DNA of 38,802 nt from an uncultured Eggerthellaceae bacterium. GTDB taxonomy: Bacteria; Actinomycetota; Coriobacteriia; Coriobacteriales; Eggerthellaceae. A program made the position numbers and the translations under genes. Under the pieces are notes generated by a model that was given only the letters and a program-made list of their open reading frames with translations, did not search any database and was not told where the DNA came from. The stretch lies in contig CAJFUR010000025.1 in NCBI GenBank assembly GCA_904420215.1, positions 1 to 38,802 on the forward strand, written 5' to 3'. Positions 13,941-21,338 of this stretch are shown here, piece after piece. Positions within the stretch are counted from its first letter, which is position 1. Each line of letters starts with the position of its first letter.

Positions 13941-14690
13941 ATGCCGAAACCACATATCCCCCTGGAGCAGATTCGCGCCGAAGTTGAGGCGTGCCACAGG
14001 TGCCCCTTGGCCGGCGGGCGCACCCAGACGGTTTTCGGCGTGGGGAACCCCACGGCGCGCGTGCTGATCGTGGGCGAGGCGCCCGGCAAGAACGAGGACT
14101 TGCAGGGCGAGCCGTTCGTGGGCGCGGCGGGGAAGTTCCTGAACGAGCTTCTGGGCATTGCCGGCCTGCGCCGCGAGGACGTGTTCATAGCGAACGTGCT
14201 CAAATGCCGCCCGCCGGGAAACCGCGACCCGCGCCCCGAGGAAATAGAGCTGTGCACGCCGTTTCTGCGCGAGCAGACGCGCACCATCAACCCGGAATTC
14301 ATCGTGACGCTGGGCAACTTCTCCACGAAGTTCATCCTGAAGACGGAAGTGGGCATCACGCGTTTGCACGGCACCCTGCAGCGCGCCGGCCGCTTCAAGG
14401 TGTTCCCCATTTTCCACCCGGCCGCGGCGCTCTACGACGGCAGCAAGCGCGAGGCCCTGGAGAACGACTTCGCCACCTTGGGGCAGCTGCTGCGGGAAGG
14501 CGATTCCGGGGCCGCGCCGGCCCCGGCCGCCGATGGCACGGCCGCCGCAGCATCGGCAGCCGCCGGAAGCGGCATGTTGGCTGAGGCCACGCCGGGCCCG
14601 CCCGCCGCCGCCGCCGCTGCACCTGCCGCCGCCGCGCCCGCCGCCGCCCAGTCGGCACAGCCCGCCGCCGCCCAGCCGCACCTGCTCTGA
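13941..14690 (+). CDS. Family 4 (type-4) uracil-DNA glycosylase, 4Fe-4S
   Basis: The enzyme removes uracil from DNA in base-excision repair. The 249-residue product starts MPKPHIPLEQIRAEVEACHR. Four cysteines placed as in family 4 enzymes (Cys18, Cys21, Cys89, Cys105) would hold the 4Fe-4S cluster. GEAPGKNEDLQGEPFVGAAG (45-64) is the active-site loop and HPAA (159-162) the second motif. Residues about 190-249 form an Ala/Pro-rich low-complexity tail that the catalytic domain does not need. AAGGAG at 13929-13934 supports this start over the Arg-rich in-frame extension. Confidence 0.95.
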   Translation: MPKPHIPLEQIRAEVEACHRCPLAGGRTQTVFGVGNPTARVLIVGEAPGKNEDLQGEPFVGAAGKFLNELLGIAGLRREDVFIANVLKCRPPGNRDPRPEEIELCTPFLREQTRTINPEFIVTLGNFSTKFILKTEVGITRLHGTLQRAGRFKVFPIFHPAAALYDGSKREALENDFATLGQLLREGDSGAAPAPAADGTAAAASAAAGSGMLAEATPGPPAAAAAAPAAAAPAAAQSAQPAAAQPHLL

Positions 14691-14790
14691 CGCGCGTCTG
14701 CCGGTTTCGCGCCGCGGACGTGCGCGCGCCGGCGCTCTGGCGGGGAATTGCGGTCGTTGGCCTAACGTTGAAAAGCCGACCTGCGCACTT

Positions 14791-14800
14791 GTGCTATTAT
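14791..14800 (+). promoter_or_regulatory. Extended -10 promoter of the polyprenyl synthetase gene
   Basis: GTGCTATTAT with -10 TATTAT at 14795-14800. A TTGAAA lies at 14768-14773, but the 21-nt spacing is long. Confidence 0.6.
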
Positions 14801-14854
14801 GCTTAACTTGCCCGGTCATCGGGGAGCGGACGACGAGACGACGAGAAAGCGCCC

Positions 14855-15904
14855 ATGAACAACATCAACGAAATCATTGCGGCCGTCGAAGCGCCGCCCA
14901 AGACGTTTCAGGAATACCTCAGCTGCTATGCCGACCAGGTGGGAGACTTGGTGAACGCCTTCATTCCCCAAGGGACGCACCCGGACATGGACCGCTACCT
15001 GTACGCCCCGCTTGCCGCCTACAGCCAAAACGGCGGCAAGCGCCACCGCCCGCTCATCTGCTTCGCGGCCTGCCGGGCCGTGGGGGGCGACATGACGCGT
15101 GCCACGTCGGCCGCGGCGGCAATCGAGCACTTCCACACGGCGGCGCTCATCCACGACGACATAGCCGACGAGGCCGAGCTGCGCCGCGGCGAGCCGTGCC
15201 TGCACCTCACCGAGGGCATGGGGCTGGCCATCAACATGGGGGACTTGGCCCTTTCGCTGGTGAACGGCACGGTTATGAACGACCCCGCGCTCGACGACGC
15301 CACCAAGGTGCGCGTGGTGACCGAGCTGGTGAACATGACGCGCCGCACCATCGAGGGGCAGGCGCTCGACATCGGCTGGGCGCGCGACGGCCGCTACGAC
15401 ATCACGCCCGAGGACTATCTGGTCATGGCCACGCACAAGACCGCGCACTACTCGGGCGCCGTTCCGCTGGCCATCGGCGCCATCATCGGCGGCGGCACCG
15501 AGGCGGAAATAGAGGCGCTGCGCAACTACGGCCTGGACACGGGCCTGGCCTTCCAAATCCAAGACGATTTGTTGAACCTCGTGGGCAGCGAGGAAAGCAC
15601 GAAGAAGGACTTCCGCAACGACCTCACCGAGGGCAAGCGCACGCTCATGGTGGTGCACGCGCTGCAGCACTCTGGCGAGCGCGACCGCCTCATCGACATC
15701 CTCTCGTCCAAGGAGAAGGACCCGGCGGTGCTTGCCGAGGCGGTGGGGATCATGGAGGCGTCCGGCTCCATAGACTACGCCCGCAACTACGCCGAAAACC
15801 TCACGAGCATTGCGAAGAACCGCCTCATCGACATGGTGCAGCCGTCGGATTCGCGCGACCTTCTGGTGTCCATGGCCGACTGGTTCGTGAACCGGTTGCG
15901 CTAG
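14855..15904 (+). CDS. Polyprenyl (isoprenoid) diphosphate synthase
   Basis: The enzyme extends allylic diphosphates with isopentenyl diphosphate, supplying quinone side chains or undecaprenyl-type precursors. The 349-residue protein has GGKRHRP (60-66), the first Asp-rich motif DDIADE (101-106), an intact GQALDIGW, and the second Asp-rich motif in the variant form DDLLN (237-241), where the fifth position is usually Asp. The KT (195-196) and GK (260-261) diphosphate contacts are kept. Product chain length cannot be read by eye; the menaquinone side chain is plausible in an anaerobic respirer. The nearest ribosome-binding sequence is weak (GACGACGAGAAAG), and the start is chosen for the family-like N-terminus. 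Confidence 0.92.
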   Translation: MNNINEIIAAVEAPPKTFQEYLSCYADQVGDLVNAFIPQGTHPDMDRYLYAPLAAYSQNGGKRHRPLICFAACRAVGGDMTRATSAAAAIEHFHTAALIHDDIADEAELRRGEPCLHLTEGMGLAINMGDLALSLVNGTVMNDPALDDATKVRVVTELVNMTRRTIEGQALDIGWARDGRYDITPEDYLVMATHKTAHYSGAVPLAIGAIIGGGTEAEIEALRNYGLDTGLAFQIQDDLLNLVGSEESTKKDFRNDLTEGKRTLMVVHALQHSGERDRLIDILSSKEKDPAVLAEAVGIMEASGSIDYARNYAENLTSIAKNRLIDMVQPSDSRDLLVSMADWFVNRLR

Positions 15905-16106
15905 CGGCCCGCCTTTGCCGCGCGCGGGGTGCGGGAGCGCGATCTGCGGGAGCGGACGCGGCAGGGGCGCGGCGGCGCGGCGCCTGTGCCTGCGTTTCCG
16001 CCCCCCCCCCGTCCCCTGGCGGGCCTTGCCGCCCGGCGGCACCGCGCCGCTCTGTTGCTTTGGTGGAAGCAGGCGGCGCCGCTTTCGGCGGCGGGGCGCA
16101 ATGCGC

Positions 16107-16112
16107 TACCAT
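16107..16112 (+). promoter_or_regulatory. -10 box of a probable leaderless transcript
   Basis: TACCAT ends exactly 7 nt before ATG 16120, with no ribosome-binding site in between, the same geometry as at ecfT. Confidence 0.45.
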
Positions 16113-16119
16113 GACGTGC

Positions 16120-17037
16120 ATGAACACTATTCAGAGATACGACACCGGGCCTGCCGTGGAAGACGTGCAGCAGCGCTTGGCCGCGCTCGGCTTCCTTTCG
16201 GAGGAGGGCATCGACGGCGTGTACGGCGACGTCACGGCACGGGCGGTGTGCGCGTTCTGCGAGGCGCAGGGGGTGGCGCCTTCCGACAGCGTGGACGAAA
16301 AGGTGTGGTCTGCGCTGGTGGACGCCTCGTTTTGCCTGGGCGACCGGACGCTGTATCTGCGCATGCCCTATTTCCACGGGCACGACGTGCTGGAATTGCA
16401 GCAGGCTCTGGGCGCGCTCGGCTTCGCCTGCGGCGCGGTGGACGGCATCTTCGGCGCCTACACGGAGCTGGCGCTGCGCAAGTTCCAATTGAACTTGGGC
16501 CTGCCCTCCGACGGCATTGCCGGGGCCTACACCTTCGCCGCCCTGCGCAACCTGCACCATTCGTGGGAGGGCAAGGAGGCGGCCCACGACACGTCGCACA
16601 TGGGCTTCGCCCGCGCCGCCGACGTGTTGGAGCACCACGCGCTCTGCCTGTTCGGCACGAACGAGTTCACGCGCAGCGTGGCGGCGCGCATGTCGAATTT
16701 GGCGCTGGCCACCAACCCGGCCTCCAAGATAGTGAGCGCGAACTCGCTTCTGGTTGCACCCGACGACGCCATGCTGCTCGTGCACATCGTGGTGCCAAAC
16801 GAGAGCGAGGCGCGCGCCGTCCCCCGGGTGACCTTCGAAGACGAGGGCACGCTGGCGTTGCGGCTGGAAACCGCCATCGAGGCGGCCTTCCGCACGAAGC
16901 CCCCGCGCGTTTCGCTGGAGCTGCCGGGAACGGTGTGGGAGGATGCCGGCGCGGGCCGTTCGGCGCAGCATTTCGCCATCACGCTTTTGGATGCGCTTTG
17001 CACGGCGCTTCTGCATAGGGAAGAAGAAACGAAGTAA
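16120..17037 (+). CDS. Protein with two peptidoglycan-binding domains and a C-terminal domain of unknown function
   Basis: The 305-residue product starts MNTIQRYDTGPAVEDVQQRL. Two PG_binding_1-type repeats are clear: the first about residues 6-70 (VQQRLAALGFL...IDGVYGD), the second about 85-145 (LQQALGALGFACGAVDGIFGAYTELALRKFQ). The last 150 residues begin GFARAADVLEHHALCLFG and match no domain I know; they lack the zinc ligands of amidase_3. There is no signal peptide or membrane helix, so it should be cytoplasmic, recalling actinobacterial CwlM, a cytoplasmic regulator of murein synthesis with two such domains. That parallel is inference. ATG 16111 is an in-frame alternative. leuC starts 18 nt after the stop, so the genes are probably cotranscribed. 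Confidence 0.8.
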   Translation: MNTIQRYDTGPAVEDVQQRLAALGFLSEEGIDGVYGDVTARAVCAFCEAQGVAPSDSVDEKVWSALVDASFCLGDRTLYLRMPYFHGHDVLELQQALGALGFACGAVDGIFGAYTELALRKFQLNLGLPSDGIAGAYTFAALRNLHHSWEGKEAAHDTSHMGFARAADVLEHHALCLFGTNEFTRSVAARMSNLALATNPASKIVSANSLLVAPDDAMLLVHIVVPNESEARAVPRVTFEDEGTLALRLETAIEAAFRTKPPRVSLELPGTVWEDAGAGRSAQHFAITLLDALCTALLHREEETK

Positions 17038-17055
17038 AAGCAAAAGGAGATCAGC

Positions 17056-18324
17056 ATGCCGCGTCCCATGACCATGGCGGAGAAGATTCTTGCCGCCCAT
17101 GCGGGGTTGGACGAAGTGGTGCCGGGTCAGTTGATCGAGTGCGATCTTGACCTCGTGCTTTCCAACGACGTCACCACGCCCATTGCCGTCAAGGAGTTCC
17201 GCAAGATAGGCGTCGAGCGCGTGTTCGACCCCGCGAAGGTCGTCCTCGTGCCCGACCACTACGTGCCCAACAAGGACATCAAGAGCGCCGAACAGGCCAA
17301 GATCGTGCGCGACTTCGCGCGCGAGCAGGGCATCACCCACTACTACGAGGTGGGCTGCATGGGCGTGGAGCACGCGCTTCTGCCCGAGCAGGGCGTCGTG
17401 GGCGCGGGCGACCTCGTCATCGGCGCTGACAGCCACACCTGCACGTACGGCGCGCTCGGCGCGTTCGCCACGGGCGTGGGTTCCACCGACGCTGGCGTGG
17501 GTTACGCCACGGGGCGCGCGTGGTTCAAGGTGCCCGAGTCGCTGCTGTTCCGCATCGAGGGCGAACTGGCCCCCGGCGTCACCGGCAAGGACGTCATCCT
17601 ACACATCATCGGCATGATTGGCGTGGACGGCGCGCTGTACTGCGCGATGGAGTTTGCGGGCAGCGCCATCCGCTCCTTGGACATGGACGAGCGCATGAGC
17701 ATTTCCAACATGGCCATCGAAGCGGGCGGCAAGGCCGGCCTCATCGAGGTGGACGACGTGACGCGCGCCTATATGGATGGCCGCGTGGAGCGCCCCTACA
17801 CGGAATACCATTCCGACCCGGACGCGCAGTACGCGAAGGTGTACGAGATCGACGCCGCGTCCATCCAGCCCACGGTGGCGTTCCCGCACCTGCCGTCGAA
17901 CACGCGTCCGGTGGCCGAGGCCCGCGACGTGAAGATAGACCAGGCGGTCATCGGCAGCTGCACGAACGGTCGCCTTGCCGACATGCGCCAGGCCGCCGAG
18001 GTGCTGCGCGGGCGCAAGGTGCACCCGGACGTGCGCTGCATCGTCATCCCGGCCACGCAGCAGGTGTACCGCCAGTGCATGGAAGAAGGCCTGATGGACG
18101 TGTTCATGGAGGCCAACTGCGCCGTGTCCACGCCCACGTGCGGGCCGTGCCTTGGCGGCTACATGGGCATCCTCGCCGCAGGCGAGCGCGCCATCGCCAC
18201 CACGAACCGCAACTTCGTCGGGCGCATGGGCGACCCGACGAGCGAGGTGTACCTGTCCTCGCCGGCCGTGGCCGCCGCGAGCGCGGTGTTGGGGCACATC
18301 GGCCTGCCGGAAGACTTGGACTAG
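17056..18324 (+). CDS. leuC: 3-isopropylmalate dehydratase large subunit
   Basis: With LeuD it isomerises 2- to 3-isopropylmalate in leucine synthesis. The 422-residue length and sequence fit the shorter 'LeuC2/HacA' type found in archaea and many anaerobes, rather than the 465-residue enterobacterial form. The 4Fe-4S ligands are Cys302 (GSCTNGRL) and Cys362/Cys365 (TCGPCLGG); the substrate-side motif [23 protein letters not shown] is at 123-145. AAAAGGAG at 17042-17049 supports ATG 17056. The small-subunit gene follows after an unusually long 154-nt gap. HacA-type activity in lysine synthesis is excluded as the first choice by the adjacent leuB-like gene. Confidence 0.95.
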   Translation: MPRPMTMAEKILAAHAGLDEVVPGQLIECDLDLVLSNDVTTPIAVKEFRKIGVERVFDPAKVVLVPDHYVPNKDIKSAEQAKIVRDFAREQGITHYYEVGCMGVEHALLPEQGVVGAGDLVIGADSHTCTYGALGAFATGVGSTDAGVGYATGRAWFKVPESLLFRIEGELAPGVTGKDVILHIIGMIGVDGALYCAMEFAGSAIRSLDMDERMSISNMAIEAGGKAGLIEVDDVTRAYMDGRVERPYTEYHSDPDAQYAKVYEIDAASIQPTVAFPHLPSNTRPVAEARDVKIDQAVIGSCTNGRLADMRQAAEVLRGRKVHPDVRCIVIPATQQVYRQCMEEGLMDVFMEANCAVSTPTCGPCLGGYMGILAAGERAIATTNRNFVGRMGDPTSEVYLSSPAVAAASAVLGHIGLPEDLD

Positions 18325-18390
18325 GGCTTTCCGCGGCGGCTGCGGGCTGCGAATGCCGGGGTGGGGCCTCGCCCGTGGCACACGGGCCGG

Positions 18391-18417
18391 CCGGCCCAGC
18401 CGGCCCAGCCGGCCCGG
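18391..18417 (+). repeat. Three tandem 9-nt units between leuC and leuD
   Basis: CCGGCCCAG is repeated twice and followed by CCGGCCCGG. The surrounding leuC-leuD gap (18325-18478) has no gene; its GC-rich hairpin potential might set the LeuC:LeuD ratio. Confidence 0.65.
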
Positions 18418-18478
18418 CGGCGCCTTCGCCTGCGCATCCGCGCCTGCCGCGTGAGACCCTTTTGGGAAAGGATATCGC

Positions 18479-18973
18479 ATGCAATTCAAGGGAACCGTTC
18501 ACCGCTACGGGCGCGACGTCGATACCGACGTCGTCATTCCCGCCCGCTACCTCACCACGTCCGACCCGGCCGAGCTGGCCAAGCACTGCTTGGAAGACCT
18601 CGACGCGTCGTTCGTGGAGCGCGTGCAGCCGGGCGACGTCATCGTGGCCGACGAGAACTTCGGCTGCGGCAGCTCGCGCGAGCATGCGCCCATTGCCATC
18701 AAGGCCGCGGGCGTGGACGTGGTCATTGCGAAAAGCTTCGCGCGCATCTTCTACCGCAACTCCATCAACACGGGGCTGGCCATCATGGAATGCCCCGAGG
18801 CCGTGGACGCCATCTCGGCCGGCGACGTGGTGAGCGTGGACGCCGATGCGGGCACCATCGTGGACGAGACGACGGGCCGCGCGTTTCAGGCCCAGCCGTT
18901 CCCGCCGTTCATCCGCGAGATCATAGAAGCCGGCGGCCTCATCAACCGCACGAAGGAAAAGTTGGGGAAGTAA
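18479..18973 (+). CDS. leuD: 3-isopropylmalate dehydratase small subunit
   Basis: This is the swivel subunit that completes the active site of isopropylmalate isomerase. The 164-residue product starts MQFKGTVHRYGRDVDTDVVI and contains the catalytic loop ENFGCGSSREHAP (about 59-71) and the SFARIFYRNSINTGL segment. Length matches the LeuD2 type that pairs with the short LeuC upstream. AAAGG in GGGAAAGGATATCGC precedes ATG 18479. A strong hairpin follows directly, so leuB may be expressed from its own promoter. Confidence 0.95.
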   Translation: MQFKGTVHRYGRDVDTDVVIPARYLTTSDPAELAKHCLEDLDASFVERVQPGDVIVADENFGCGSSREHAPIAIKAAGVDVVIAKSFARIFYRNSINTGLAIMECPEAVDAISAGDVVSVDADAGTIVDETTGRAFQAQPFPPFIREIIEAGGLINRTKEKLGK

Positions 18974-18977
18974 GAGA

Positions 18978-19005
18978 AAAGGCGGTAGCACCACCTACCG
19001 CCTTT
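18978..19005. terminator. Hairpin terminator after leuD
   Basis: AAAGGCGGTAG (18978-18988) pairs perfectly with CTACCGCCTTT (18995-19005) around a 6-nt loop; A- and T-ends make it bidirectional in form. A second small GC hairpin followed by GTTTTTATT lies at about 19040-19066. Confidence 0.85.
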
Positions 19006-19128
19006 AACAACAACCCGCGCCGCCCGCCCCAGTAAACAACCCGGGCTTCGCCGGTGTTTTTATTGTAACAGGTGCTGGGGGATTGTCTGGAGCGCGCGGG
19101 GGCGCGAACGTATGAGGAGGCTGCACGG

Positions 19129-20238
19129 ATGACCCGAACCTATCGCATTTGCCTTTTGCCCGGAGACGGCATTGGGCCGGAGATCATTGCCGAGGGATGC
19201 AAGGTGCTCGACGCCGTGGGCGCGAAGCACGGCGCGGCGTTCTCCCGCACGGAGGCGCTCATCGGGGGCTGCGCCATCGACGCGTGCGGCACGGCGCTGC
19301 CGGACGAGACGCTTGCAGCCGCCAAGGCTGCCGACGCGGTTTTGCTGGCTGCGGTGGGCGGGCCGAAGTGGGACACCACCGACCCCGAAAAACCGCGCCC
19401 GGAACAGGGGCTTTTGGGCATTCGCAAGGAGCTGGGCCTGTACACCAACCTGCGTCCGGTGCAGATTTTCTCCGCGCTTGCCGGCGCCTCGACGCTCAAG
19501 CCCGAAGTGATAGACGGCGTGGACTTGATGATCGTGCGCGAGTTGACGGGCGGCTTGTACTTCGGGCGCCGCGAGCGCTTCTACGACGAGGAAGGCGGCG
19601 GGGCGAACGGCGCGCGCGGCCAGCGCGCCTACGACACGCTGGAATACCGCGAGTACGAAGTGGAGCGCATCGCGCGCCAGGCATTCGAAGCCGCGCGCAA
19701 GCGCCGCAACAAGGTGACGAGCGTGGACAAGGCGAACGTGCTGGAAACCAGCCGCATGTGGCGCGAGATCGTGCACCGCGTGGGGGCCGAGGAGTTCCCC
19801 GACGTGGAGTTGGAAGACCTTCTGGTGGACAACGCCGCCATGCAGCTTGTCAACCGTCCGGCCGACTTCGACGTGCTGGTGACCGAGAACATGTTCGGCG
19901 ACATCCTTTCCGACGAGGCGGCCCAGATCACGGGCTCGCTCGGCATGCTCGCCAGCGCGAGCTTGGGCGACGGGGTGGCGCTTTACGAGCCGAGCCACGG
20001 CAGCGCGCCCGACATAGCGGGGCGGGGGATTGCCAACCCGCTCGCGCAGATCCTCTCGGTGGAGATGATGCTGCGCTACAGCTTCGACATGGCCGATGCC
20101 GCCGACGACATCCGCCGTGCGGTCACCGAGGTCCTCGACGAGGGTTGGCGCACGGGCGACATCAAGCAGGCCGACACGCCCGCCGACAAGGTGGTAGGCA
20201 CTGCGCGCATGGGCGACTTGGTAGCCGAGCACCTGTAG
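19129..20238 (+). CDS. leuB: 3-isopropylmalate dehydrogenase
   Basis: The NAD-dependent enzyme oxidatively decarboxylates 3-isopropylmalate to 2-oxoisocaproate, the keto acid of leucine. The 369-residue product starts [20 protein letters not shown]. Substrate-binding arginines lie in the [16 protein letters not shown] segment, the tyrosine in RAYDTLEY, and the metal and NAD motifs in [15 protein letters not shown] and [46 protein letters not shown] is near the end. GAGGAGG at 19114-19120 supports ATG 19129 over an upstream in-frame ATG at 19072. leuA is not in the window. The gene converges on the toxin-antitoxin pair. Confidence 0.96.
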   Translation: MTRTYRICLLPGDGIGPEIIAEGCKVLDAVGAKHGAAFSRTEALIGGCAIDACGTALPDETLAAAKAADAVLLAAVGGPKWDTTDPEKPRPEQGLLGIRKELGLYTNLRPVQIFSALAGASTLKPEVIDGVDLMIVRELTGGLYFGRRERFYDEEGGGANGARGQRAYDTLEYREYEVERIARQAFEAARKRRNKVTSVDKANVLETSRMWREIVHRVGAEEFPDVELEDLLVDNAAMQLVNRPADFDVLVTENMFGDILSDEAAQITGSLGMLASASLGDGVALYEPSHGSAPDIAGRGIANPLAQILSVEMMLRYSFDMADAADDIRRAVTEVLDEGWRTGDIKQADTPADKVVGTARMGDLVAEHL

Positions 20239-20341
20239 CCCGCAGGACGCGCCGCCTTTGTGCGCCGCGCCCTGCACCCCTGCGCGCCCTGCCCCTCGTG
20301 TGCTTTCCCGCGCCGTGCGGGCGCAGGCGCCGGGGCGGAGG

Positions 20342-20656
20342 CTAGAATTCCGCCAGCGTGTACGTGTCGATGTCTTGGCGCTGATGGAGGATGCGGTAAA
20401 CCGTCAGCGTGGCGGCGTCGTAGCGGTAGTACACGGTGTAGGGGTTCGCCTGCGCCGTGCGGTACTCGCGCCCTTGCAGGCCGGGCATGGCGAATCGCCC
20501 TCCGCTGTCGGGAAAGGCGCGTATACGCTCGATGACGGCATCGATGCGCCGGATCGTTTCGAGCGCCGCCTGAGGCGATTGCCTTTCGTGGCCCAGATAC
20601 AAGGCGATGGACTCGCGGTCCAAATGCGCGCGGGGACGCCATGCGAGGTCAAGCAT
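20342..20656 (-). CDS. RelE/ParE-family toxin
   Basis: The 104-residue product starts MLDLAWRPRAHLDRESIALY and has the ParE/RelE layout: N-terminal helix with ALYLGHERQSPQAA, a central RIDAVIERIRAFPDSGGRF helix and strand, then REYRTAQANPYTVYYRYDAATLTVYRILHQRQD. This last segment, 'R.......Y.V.Y......I.I.RI.H..QD', is the family signature. Its start overlaps the end of the antitoxin gene by 8 nt, so the pair is translationally coupled. Whether it acts on gyrase (ParE) or on ribosome-bound mRNA (RelE) cannot be told from sequence; the helical hairpin N-terminus slightly favours ParE. Confidence 0.88.
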   Translation of the reverse strand: MLDLAWRPRAHLDRESIALYLGHERQSPQAALETIRRIDAVIERIRAFPDSGGRFAMPGLQGREYRTAQANPYTVYYRYDAATLTVYRILHQRQDIDTYTLAEF

Positions 20657-20951
20657 AGTCCATGCCCCAAAGCGAGAAGATCTCGCGCATCTTGGCGTCC
20701 GATTCCTGCGCCGTCAGCGTTTCGGGCCGGTAGCGTTCCTCTATCTCCGCTTCCCGCAATGCCAGATAAACCCGGCTGCGACGTTCGGCCGCGGCATAGG
20801 CGTCGCTGTCCATGAGCACGTAGCTGGCAGTGCCGTTCTTGGTGAGGACGATGGGCTCCTGAGTTTCGGTGGCTTGTCGGCAGACGTCGTTCAACTGGGT
20901 GCGCATGTCGGTGATGGGCCTGATGACAGGCAATTGAGCCAAAGCTTCCAT
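20649..20951 (-). CDS. Phd/YefM-family antitoxin
   Basis: The 100-residue product starts MEALAQLPVIRPITDMRTQL. The N-terminal half has the Phd/YefM DNA-binding pattern: PI.D.R..L, then ATETQEPIVLTKNGTASYVLMDSDAYA. The C-terminal half (from about residue 55) is the acidic helix that wraps the toxin. GGAGAAAG sits just upstream on this strand; the longer in-frame ORF runs through the promoter and is rejected. Antitoxin first, toxin second and overlapping is the usual order, and autoregulation fits the palindrome found in the promoter. Confidence 0.88.
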   Translation of the reverse strand: MEALAQLPVIRPITDMRTQLNDVCRQATETQEPIVLTKNGTASYVLMDSDAYAAAERRSRVYLALREAEIEERYRPETLTAQESDAKMREIFSLWGMDYA

Positions 20952-21001
20952 GGACTTTCTCCGTTCCCGGCGCGTGCGTTCCCATGCGCGTGTTTTCGTC
21001 G

Positions 21002-21038
21002 AGTATACGATATTCAGCGCATAATTCAATATTGAATT
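21002..21038 (-). promoter_or_regulatory. Toxin-antitoxin promoter with palindromic operator
   Basis: On the minus strand TTGAAT (21029-21024), a 16-nt spacer and TATACT (21007-21002) form a good promoter. The perfect 16-bp palindrome AATTCAATATTGAATT (21023-21038) covers the -35 box, so antitoxin binding would block RNA polymerase. The region is AT-rich in a GC-rich setting. Confidence 0.75.
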
Positions 21039-21175
21039 CATGAAATTTGGCAGGTATAGGTTGGCAGGGATGGTTTGCGGTTGACCGGCACTCGGCACTT
21101 GAGGGCGATGACGGGGAGTGCTGCGAAGAAAGCGCCCGGAGCGCGATGCCAAGTGGGCGGCTGGCGCATGCGCTG

Positions 21176-21219
21176 AAAGCGCCCGCAGTGGCAGATGCTC
21201 TGCCTTTTGCGGGCGCATT
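21176..21219. terminator. Two-tier hairpin in the gap downstream of the flavoreductase
   Basis: AAAGCGCCCGCA pairs with TGCGGGCGCATTT, enclosing a second stem GGCAG/CTGCC. It can end reverse-strand transcription from the flavoreductase before the toxin-antitoxin genes. The remainder of 21039-21338 (300 nt) shows no gene. Confidence 0.6.
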
Positions 21220-21338
21220 TCGTTTCCGGGCTTTTCTGGAGTTTTGACGTGCGGAAGCTGCGAAGGGGCCGTTTTGCCCGGGCGGAAGGGGCCATGCCCT
21301 CCCGCCCTTCCGTGGACTGCTCGACGCCGCTCGGATCC

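Noticed and set aside
21046-21338. Forward ORFs in the gap between the toxin-antitoxin and flavoreductase genes
   Set aside because: They run on into antisense of the flavoreductase gene, lack ribosome-binding sites, and the gap holds a hairpin that is better read as a terminator.
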